Of a stretch of 64,000 nt of DNA, positions 56,584-64,000 are shown in pieces. A program made the translations under genes and the position numbers. Under the pieces are notes generated by a model that was given only the letters and a program-made list of their open reading frames with translations, was not told the DNA's origin and searched no databases. Position 1 is the stretch's first letter. Each line of letters begins with the position of its first letter. The stretch comes from Phaffia rhodozyma. Its lineage: Eukaryota > Basidiomycota > Tremellomycetes > Cystofilobasidiales > Mrakiaceae. The stretch spans positions 1,426,001 through 1,490,000 of the forward strand of contig JACGZH010000004.1 of assembly GCA_014706385.1 (NCBI GenBank), written 5' to 3'.

Positions 56584-56862
56584 CTATACGGGCATTACGA
56601 CAACTGATTCGTTGAACTTAATAAACCAAAGAAAGTCATAAAGAAACTGACAAGCGAGTATGTATGATGATAATGATGATGATGATGACAATGACGATGT
56701 CTGCCTGTTCTGATGGGTTGATGGATAAATTAGGCGAAGGTTGTCGAAGGTAGAGGAATCTTCTTTCGGCCTTACGGTTTTCTTCTTCCTTCCAGAATCC
56801 TCCCCATTGACCTTCTTTTGCCCGTCTCCCCATCCTGAACCTCTCTGTCCTCTGCCTGGCAT
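56584..56862 (-). CDS. possible small basic protein
   Basis: A 92-codon frame begins MPGRGQRGSGWGDGQKKVNG, is Lys/Arg-rich for about 35 residues, then runs into a Ser run coded by an ATC/ATG microsatellite (about 56666-56700). The start looks protein-like, the end does not; it may be the first exon of a short gene or a chance frame. No family is recognised. Confidence 0.2.
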   Translation of the reverse strand: MPGRGQRGSGWGDGQKKVNGEDSGRKKKTVRPKEDSSTFDNLRLIYPSTHQNRQTSSLSSSSSLSSYILACQFLYDFLWFIKFNESVVVMPV

Positions 56863-57077
56863 AGCAAGCGTGCACTTGTGGAGAAAGAGCCGATATCACA
56901 ATCGCATCTAGAGTTGTACCATCTCGATAAGAAGAACAGAGTCCATTGTGGCCTAATACTAAGCCTGTTCGTTCTTCCTCATCGCCATCACGTCCTACAC
57001 TTCATCCAATCTAACCATTTTTTTTCTTTAATCTATTCACATCACCCATACGTTTTCTCCTCCTCTGGTTCCCCGTT

Positions 57078-58193
57078 ATGTCTTCTCCACCATCGGACTT
57101 GGTAGAACACTACCACCCAGATATATCTTCTAGGTCGCCACATAACTCTCCCAGCAAATACGACATGGGTGAGTGATGACGTACCGACTAATCATGATTG
57201 CAGTCTCTTACAATCCTATCCTTAAATTTCTTATATTTTCTACAGCCAACGCATTCGAGTTAACATCCCCTCTGACAAGACAGAAGACGCCAGAGGAGAT
57301 TGCCACTCCGACCCGGTTTGTCGATCCTAAACAGCCTACGTACGGAAAAACGCTCTCGTCTCCTTTGGATTCGCCTGGCATATTGGCCGATCAAATCCAA
57401 GAGTTCGATCTACCTGGTCAGTCAAAATCAGGAGAGGATGAAGGAATGAAGATCGTCCTGGGGTATGACACCACTGTTGATGCTCTTCTAGCTTTCAACC
57501 AGTCAGTATGCTTCCTCTTCATCTGGAGTCTCGATCGACACGTCGAATGGTAAACTGACGTATTTCAAACGACTTGGGGACCTCATCTTCTTTTCGGATT
57601 CTACCTCATCAACAGCGTCTTGAATAGGATGTCTTTGCATCCCAACGATCATGTCTACATGGCTCAAGTTCTTCCTTTGACATCTGCCTCCGCCAGCTCG
57701 TCACTGTTTTCTAGTCCTCAATCTACTCCCAATACCCACACCGCCCAGGCGGTCTCTTACGAAGGCGCTCATGGCGATGAGGACGATACCAATTTGAGCA
57801 CACTTTCTAGTAAGGATAGAGAACTGGTTATCTTGCGAAGAATCAGAAAGGCGACGATGGAGAAACTCACAACCGAAGGTATTAAGCTCTTGAGCAAGGG
57901 GGTGAGCATATGTTCTTTCTTTTTATATCTTTCAGCATCGATGAGCTGGGAAACTGGTTTTGCTGATATCTGAAAGAAACCTTCCATGGATCCAGTGCAA
58001 AGTCACTCCTGTCATCGTTCACTCAGAACAGCCCGCCAAGGCGCTCTGTACGCTTGCCGAACGTCACGATGCAGATCTGATTGTTATTGGTCGTCGCAAG
58101 CTGTCCAAGTTGCACCGGGTAGTAGGAGCTGGTTCGGTCGGAAATTACTGTCTACTCCACGGCGGATGCAATGTTCTGATCGTTCAGAAATAA
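57078..58193 (+). CDS. universal stress protein (UspA) domain protein
   Basis: Starts MSSPPSDLVEHYHPDISSRS; a Ser/Pro/Thr-rich lead of about 100 residues follows (ANAFELTSPLTRQKTPEEIA, then TPTRFVDPKQPTYGKT). The domain begins MKIVLGYDTTVDALLAFN, continues DHVYMAQVLPL, then a low-complexity insertion (SASASSSLFSSPQSTPNTHT and more), KATMEKLTTEGIKLL, CKVTPVIVHSEQPAKALCTL and AERHDADLIVIGRRKLSKLH, and ends GAGSVGNYCLLHGGCNVLIV. The RRKLSKLHRVVGAGSV stretch corresponds to the nucleotide-binding loop of Usp proteins. The insertion between strands 2 and helix 2 is common in fungal members. About four exons. The cellular role is unknown. Confidence 0.8.
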
Positions 58194-58534
58194 CCGTCAG
58201 GTAGCCTTCTAATAAAGAGCGTGCTGTATCTGTTTCCTTTTTTGTTTTTGAATATATGAGGATATGGTCGTGTGATATCCGGCCTTGTACAATCTATTTT
58301 GCTCTGTGTTTTTATACAAATGCTCCGAACCTTGATTATAACTGGATATCTTTTCGAATACTTGATCAATGCGATTTTGATTGAAAGAGTGAAATGAGAT
58401 GATCACCGATGCTGAGTATATCAATGATGCCTGGGAAAGATACTGTAAAGGAACCTCAATAGATTAATTCTCACTTTTCCGATTAATCATATTTACCATC
58501 TCTGACCACCATCAACACTCCTCTCCTTCACAGC
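58194..58534. promoter_or_regulatory. intergenic, DCN1 promoter
   Basis: AT-rich spacer with the 3' flank of the stress-protein gene and the presumed DCN1 promoter. No defined site is recognised. Confidence 0.4.
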
Positions 58535-60259
58535 ATGGTGCGTGTTTTCTTTGATTTACCCCAGAAGTCATACATACCACCAAGCCAGCTCCTTCGTTCT
58601 GAATCTTCTCCATCTATAATATTTAACTTTCTTCAAGTCGGCTAAGAAGCTCACAGTTGCCGATCAGCGGAAGCTCATCGACCAGCTTTCCAATATAACC
58701 AACGCCACGTTTGTCCTCTCGTCTCTCATCCGTTCTGTCTCTATTTCCTCCTTCCGTTTTTCTTAATGACCCTTTGGTCATTCGATCGAAAAATCGTCAT
58801 TTCACCTCGTGTTCTTGCACAATTCCTTCGTAAAAGCGCGACGGATTCGAATCGACTCCTCAAGACTTATAGATGGAACCTTGAACTAGCCATCAGCGGC
58901 TTCTTCGATGATGCCCTCGCTCAACAGAACGCAGCCAACAACACATCTCGCTTGGCTGGAAGTGCAAGTGCGAAAGCCAAGAAGGATAGGGAAACTAAAC
59001 TTTTGGCGATATTTGACCAGTTTAAGGGTCCGTCAGATTTTTGTGTTCCTTTCTTCCCACACGGGCGGATCGTGCAATCTAAGCCTTGATCGATTGAACC
59101 CAAAAAAGAGAGGAAGGGGAAGAAATGCTGACGCCGATCCTGGATTCTTTTTCCTTTCAATAAATATATAGATGAGAAGGAATACGCGATCACCATCGAA
59201 CAGGTTGCGGACTACTTTGAAGCTATCGGAATAACAGAGATGGACTCTGATATCGCTGTCTACCTTGTTTCGTACGAGCTCAAGTCGCCGTCAATGGGTC
59301 GACTGCCTCAGAAGGAATTTATCGAGTCTTGGTCTGCGCTCAAGTTGGTATCATTCTGATTCTACTTTTCTCTTGTTTCAAAAACGTGAGCTGATGGCTG
59401 TTACTCCTTTTTCAATAGGGTGGATTCAACAGAAGCCATGGCGAACGAGGTGAAGAACCTCCGCGCAAAGTACCTAACTGATCCCGAATATTTCAAGAAG
59501 GTCTATCGATATGTGTATGATTTAGGCAAGCAGGATGGAGCAAAAGTCATCGGTTAGTGAAATCTTCATGGAGTTCTTTCTCATCTAAGATCACGTACTT
59601 GTTCAGATAGCTGAATCTGCTCGGATCTGTTGTCTTGCCTTTTCGATAGTCCGAGATATGGGTCAGTCCTTCTTCTGTTGGGTTTATGGATCAAACTTCT
59701 TCGTTCTCTGCACACACCTGCCGAACTCAAGGTAGTGTCTTCTTACATCGACCATTTCTCCGATCTGTGACTTCAGCTGTCGCTCTATGGCAATCGCTCC
59801 TTCCGCCTGTGTTCCAGTCCAACCCTTCAGCCATCCAGTACAGCACCACAAACGGCGCGCGGGGAATGGGCGAACGTGAATTCGGGTGGTGGCTCGAATT
59901 CTTGGAGGAGCAAAAGACGAAAGGAATATCGAAAGATTTATGGACGTTGGTTAGTCTTCTCTTCCGCATGTTTGAACACCCACATGAAGCAGATCGATGT
60001 GTACTGACCCTGACGAGGTTTGACGGACCGACTACAATCAGTTCATCGAGTTTGCTGTCAAGGTGCCCTACACATACGATGTATATGACGAGGATGGTAA
60101 GTTGCTTGCCTCATCGATTAATTTGTTTTCCTCCCAGCTGACAAAGGCGCTTGACGTCCTTCTTTTCGTTGGCATATAGGTGCCTGGCCATCATTACTGG
60201 ACGAGTTTACGGATTATGCAAAAAACCGACGTAAGAGAGAAGGACTTGACAATGCCTGA
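58535..60259 (+). CDS. DCN1: cullin neddylation factor Dcn1
   Basis: The first coding exon is the ATG alone, followed at once by the donor GTGCGT; splicing to 58639 gives MSAKKLTVADQRKLIDQLSN. The N-terminal UBA-like part follows (SATDSNRLLKTYRWNLELAI, SGFFDDALAQ), then the PONY domain (FEAIGITEMDSDIAVYLVSY, GRLPQKEFIESWSALKVDST, NEVKNLRAKYLTDPEYFKKV, YRYVYDLGKQDGAKVI), and near the end AWPSLLDEFTDYAKNRRKRE. Dcn1 is the co-E3 that helps attach Nedd8/Rub1 to cullins and so activates SCF-type ligases. The exon between about 59750 and 60160 holds the rest of PONY; the reading frame there changes over small introns and was not fully resolved. Confidence 0.9.
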
Positions 60260-60558
60260 ATCTGCTTCTCACACTCGAGGTTTCCCGTAAACAATTAGAC
60301 CTGTCAGGCAAGAATATCGCTCTTGTTTCTGTTCTTGATCAAAGTTCTATCTTCCTTGCCTTAGGTTTTGTTCAACTTCATATAATCTATATATGTTATC
60401 TTGCATCGAAGCTGAACAATAATAATCGAGTCGAAGAGACGATCTGGACGACCAGATTTGTTAAGAGAAGCGTCAAAGAAAGACCACAAAGTTTTGGTCA
60501 CTAATTGCGGATAATATAGCTTGTTGTTTCTAACGTCTTTTCATCCAACACTTCTCGC

Positions 60559-62425
60559 TTAATGTTTTCCAAACAGGAGCCCTCTCAGGTTTGCGAATAA
60601 GGTCGAAGGCTCAGAGGTATGTTTTGAGGCACTGTCCCAGTGATAAGTCGTACTGGGCGACTCAATCTCTGGGGTGCCTTCAGGGTGAGCCAGAGAGATA
60701 GGTGTGGATGCCTCAACGGATGAGGATGGATACGGATCAAGCACGAGAGAAGGTGAAGAGACAGAAGGCTCTGTTGGCATCAAAGTTGGTTTAGATGTAA
60801 GGGAGGAGGTTTGTTCTGATTTCGAAGCTGAAGATGCGGAGGAAGACTCGGCCAGGAGTAGTGGTAACGATGATAGTATCGGAGAAGCGGCCTCGGGTGG
60901 TGATAAGGCCTGTTTTGCAAGATGAGGAGGAAGGCTTCGGTCCAATGTTGTCTTTGCAACAGGAAGAGCAGATGGATGAGGAGGTTGCAAAGGTTGTGGA
61001 GGGGATGATGCACGAGGGGCCGGATCTGAAGACGAAGAACGTTTACCTCGTTTCTGACTTTGTGCGTTCGTTTCTTCAATTCCTTTTGTCGCAATGTCTC
61101 CCTCAAGATCTGATTGGTCGACAGACACCCGGGAGGGAATCTCACCTGCCCGGCGCTGTTCGTCATGATACCTAGCTGCTTGAGCTTCTTTCTCTAGATC
61201 GAGATTCAACCGGCTCGCGGCTGATTCTCGGGCCTGACGAAGTCCACCGGTGAAACCTTCGAAATGTCTGAACCCCTTGATCCACAGGTCGCGTTCCCAC
61301 TTTTCCAAGTAGGCGACGGACGACCGAGTAATCTCTGGGTACCCGATCGAGAATGTCTGATCAGGAAGAAGGATCTCGGCCGGGGACCAGTCATGATCCG
61401 GATAGACTTCTATTGTAAAAGCTGTCAGGGGAGTACAATCGTTGGCTGTTGATAAGTTAGTACTGTGACTGGAGTTCAAAGATGAATAATCGGTAGGAAT
61501 TGGCTGATCGGATTCGTTGGCTTCTTGATCACCAAGTCGGTTGTTGTACGGCTCGTGTTCGTCCTCATTTGGTTCAAAAAGGTTAGGCAGATGGAAGTCT
61601 GGCTGAACAGGTGCGGAGAGCTTGATGAGATCGATGAATGATGGGCCACCGACAGGTGAGCTGTGAAAGTAGGCCGGAAGGGTCCCTCTGAGCCGGAAAC
61701 CTTTCTGACCGGTAGTCTCATTGAGAGTAGGCATACTTCCGACCGGTTCATTCAACACAGTGAACGAACACTCATGACCGGCTATAGGTGGGAAGGCTGT
61801 TGAATTAGGGTCCTGCATGCGTCGTTCGTTAAAGGCTTGTTAACAGATTATATCTACGATCGAAAATGGAAAGAGAGGAGAAAGCTGAGGGAGTACACAC
61901 CATGCCAAAGTGAATAGTCTCTAGCGAACCGAATCTGGCCTTGAGAGCCTTGATGAATGCGAGTCTGACGATGAGATCCGAAAGCTCGGTCCCTTTGAAT
62001 ACTGTTCCAGAGAGATCTCTCATTACAGCTTTGAACCGTCTGCCGTAGGGAAGATGAATGCTTCTATTCTCCTCCCAAGTAGGATCTTCTTTTTGAAGGA
62101 TTGTACGTAGAAGTTGAGCAATCTCATCGAACGATGTTGGATCACCATTCGCATCGACGGAGGAGAGAGCTGAAGAAGGAGGCTCTGCAAGTGTATCAGT
62201 GGTGTTATTGAGTGTAGTGGAGGAAGAAGAGGCTGCCCAACGAGACGAAGAAGAGAACATGTCTGCGCTAGATGAGCCTGTTCCTTGAGTCGGGACAGGA
62301 GTATCAAAGGGCGGAGTGGAGAGAGAGAAAGAAGAGGAAGAGAAAGATGCATTGGGCAAAAGGCAAGAAGGAGAGCTCGGAGCTGTTCGAAGCACTGAAC
62401 GAACGGTCGACGCCGATCTGAGCAT
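60559..62425 (-). CDS. unrecognised protein with mitochondrial-like N terminus
   Basis: Two exons, 62425-61901 and 61812-60559, give 592 residues. The N terminus (MLRSASTVRSVLRTAPSSPS) is rich in Arg, Ser and Ala without acids, as in a mitochondrial presequence. After a Ser-rich stretch there is an ordered part: PTSFDEIAQLLRTILQKEDP, SIHLPYGRRFKAVMRDLSGT, ELSDLIVRLAFIKALKARFG, ETIHFGMDPNSTAFPPIAGH and FTVLNEPVGSMP. The middle has TIEVYPDHDWSPAEILLPDQ and WERDLWIKGFRHFEGFTGGL, followed by an Arg/Glu-rich stretch, long Ser/Pro-rich disorder and a short end SEPSTLFANLRGLLFGKH. No family is recognised. Its start lies about 85 bases from the end of dispersed repeat copy 2. Confidence 0.65.
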
Positions 62426-62509
62426 GGCTAACGATGAGACAGAACCGGTGGATGAGAAGCGTGTGTGTTGTGCGTAATACGAAAACGATTGAAGGATTTC
62501 TAGACAAAA

Positions 62510-62934
62510 AAGAAAAGGCGTTGCCAGGGGTGTGACAAAAGTTGCAGGGTTTGTAGGCGGAAGGAATTGCTAGTAGACAACCTGCGACGGGTCATTAGGA
62601 ATCCAAGCAAATAACTCTTGTCTTCATTACAGTTGAGTTCTCCGCCCGTTTACTCTGGCGGGCGACTCTGCCTAGACGCGAGGGCTGGCGTGCCGAGTCG
62701 TCCTTCACAGGATGGCCCTCGGCCCCAGTCAAATCTTCATCCTCCAGGCCATCAGGCTTGGTCTCGTCCGGAGAGCGGCAACGCTTCATCGGAAGGATGG
62801 GTCCCTCTACTCCCAAGGCAGACAGGTCGCCCGTTGGCAGAGCTCGACATCGTGGAGACGTTGCTTGGAGACTTTCTTTTTCCTCTCTCCTTATTCTTCT
62901 TGCTTTTTCTCTAACAATCCCTTTCCCAAGCTCT
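62510..62934 (-). repeat. dispersed repeat, copy 2
   Basis: Nearly identical, in the opposite orientation, to 15767-16192, with only a handful of substitutions. On this strand an ATG-starting frame of 129 codons (62984-62595, MGTRKDRKLREFEQREAE to RVICLDS) covers the shared part, but its first ~18 residues lie outside the repeat. It ends about 85 bases before the start of the unrecognised gene on the same strand. The Ty1/copia fragment follows on its other side, so this copy could be the LTR of that element. Confidence 0.8.
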
Positions 62935-63631
62935 GCTTCCCTCTGTTCAAACTCTCTTAGCTTCCTATCCTTTCTCGTCCCCATGGTCTCGTGTGCACAG
63001 TAGCAAGCCGTTTCTGACTCTGGCTCTGGTACAGGGAGTCAGTTGCCCGAGGAGGGTCAGACATCTAGAGGATTGGAGTTGCGTCCAAGTGGTGACTTTC
63101 AAATAACTAGAATAAGAAGCTTGCTAAATTTATCAGACCATGAGCCTGGCTTAAGCTGCTTCCAGAAACTATCAATACCACCAAGGACATGATGAAGTAC
63201 TTTGTTGTCAACCCACCTGACGACTTTGTTGAGTGGGAACGCTAAATTGAATTTCATTTCCTTGTCATAATAAGGGGTGAGGCCTGGCAGAAGCAGAGAC
63301 CAATGGCACTGAGGGCGCAAATGAAAGAGGATAACATCAGAACATTCTCTCAAGACGGTTCCCTGACAACCGATCATGTCACTCATGCCGACAGTTCGAA
63401 CATGTCATAGCCGAACGTTGAAACCAAAGGATCAATGGTGGATGTTAGAGGAACAATACTCACAATTATTGAGGAGATAATATGACTGACAACAAGCCTT
63501 CTGGCGAAAATACTCATGAAAACGTTGCTGTATCAAATGAAGCATCCATCTGCTCTGTTCAACACAAAGAAAGTGTCTTTCAAGTGATACCGAGAAATGT
63601 GGATAGCGCAAAAGAAGACTACGAAATATAA
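62935..63631. other. region between repeat copy 2 and Pol fragment
   Basis: Probably remains of the same retroelement (leader and gag), but only about 650 bases, too short for an intact gag. A minus-strand frame at 63099-63386 is open for 96 codons and not recognised. Confidence 0.45.
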
Positions 63632-63973
63632 TTTGACTCTGGTTGTTCTAAATCAATCTTTAGCAGCAAGAGCTGGTTCAGTCCAGACACACATCGTCTG
63701 GCGAGAAAACAGATCATCCTCGGTGACGGAAACTCGATCTGGTCGACTAGAGTGGGAGATGTCGAACTGTCAACAGCGACTGATACAATCATCATCAAGC
63801 ACTATCTTCATGTCCCAGAGATCGCAGGCAACCTGCTTTCGGTCTCTCAACTGGACGACGAAGGGTACAGCGCTGAGTTCAGCAACAGCACATGCATCAT
63901 CAGCTAAGAGGGAAGAAACATACTCACCATACCGAAAGAACACAAGATGTTTGCAATCGTGCTCGAATGACAA
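63632..63973 (+). mobile_element. decayed Ty1/copia Pol fragment (protease region)
   Basis: On the plus strand the frame reads FDSGCSKSIFSSKSWFSPDT, then KQIILGDGNSIWSTRVGDVE, then IIIKHYLHVPEIAGNLLSVS and QLDDEGYSAEFSN. This is the retropepsin and following segment of copia-type Pol: DSG is the protease active-site triad, and the HVPEIAGNLLSVSQL block is its usual downstream neighbour. The frame has in-frame stops (before the DSG start, at 63905-63907 and again near 63969), so this copy is dead. The element continues beyond the window edge; integrase and reverse transcriptase are not in view. Confidence 0.8.
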
Positions 63974-64000
63974 GGAGCAATGGGAGCAGCGGAAGCAATG

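Noticed and set aside
62618..62960. Plus-strand frames over the dispersed repeat
   Set aside because: They mirror the Arg/Glu-rich frame of the other strand. The minus-strand frame has the better start and the more protein-like composition, though it too may be non-coding.
1..64000. tRNA genes, rRNA and CRISPR arrays
   Set aside because: No GGTTCGANNCC-type B box with matching arms, no rRNA blocks and no spaced short repeats were recognised. tRNA genes with introns could still be missed by eye.

Overview
The window looks like chromosomal DNA of a basidiomycete yeast. Nearly every gene is broken by many short introns (about 50-120 bases), genes lie on both strands at a few hundred bases spacing, and the left end carries a basidiomycete-type pheromone precursor (CaaX end) next to a STE3-type pheromone receptor. 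Frequent CGA arginine codons and very small exons fit Cystofilobasidiales such as Phaffia (Xanthophyllomyces). That placement is inference from general knowledge; no search was run. Exon boundaries were worked out by hand from splice signals, reading phase and family motifs.

Layout. 1-4.2 kb: a pheromone/receptor mating cassette (pheromone precursor on minus, STE3 on plus, divergent). 4.2-8.1 kb: RPN9 (minus) and OPI3 (plus), sharing a promoter that holds a perfect 11-bp inverted repeat. 8.6-15.7 kb: SET2 (minus) and RPA49 (plus), divergent. 15.8-16.2 kb: copy 1 of a ~425-bp dispersed repeat. 16.3-22 kb: MGR2/ROMO1 (plus), a mitochondrial MMT-type metal carrier (minus), and an unrecognised Cys-rich membrane protein (minus). 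22.5-26.1 kb: PAN3 (plus). 26.8-30.6 kb: an unrecognised protein and a PIH1-domain R2TP protein (both minus). 30.9-36.0 kb: thioredoxin and HEM12 (minus), then VMA6 (plus). 36.3-42.2 kb: a very large acidic repetitive protein (minus). 42.7-50.1 kb: ALO1 and a D-arabinitol dehydrogenase-like enzyme (plus), then INO1 (minus). 51.3-60.3 kb: an AVT-type amino-acid transporter, a WBP4-like splicing zinc-finger protein, a small acidic protein (minus), a universal-stress-domain protein and DCN1. 60.6-62.4 kb: an unrecognised protein with a mitochondrial-like N terminus (minus). 62.5-64 kb: repeat copy 2 and a decayed Ty1/copia fragment running off the window.

Most of the block is ordinary housekeeping: proteasome, Pol I, chromatin, deadenylation, haem, inositol, phosphatidylcholine, V-ATPase and neddylation. 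The parts most worth a second look are the mating cassette with its HMG-type ACAAAG boxes, the recurrent GTTCGT 5' splice site, the two near-identical repeat copies each ending about 80 bases before a gene start, the lost PAN3 zinc finger, and the large acidic protein with three DEFEREHE-type repeats.
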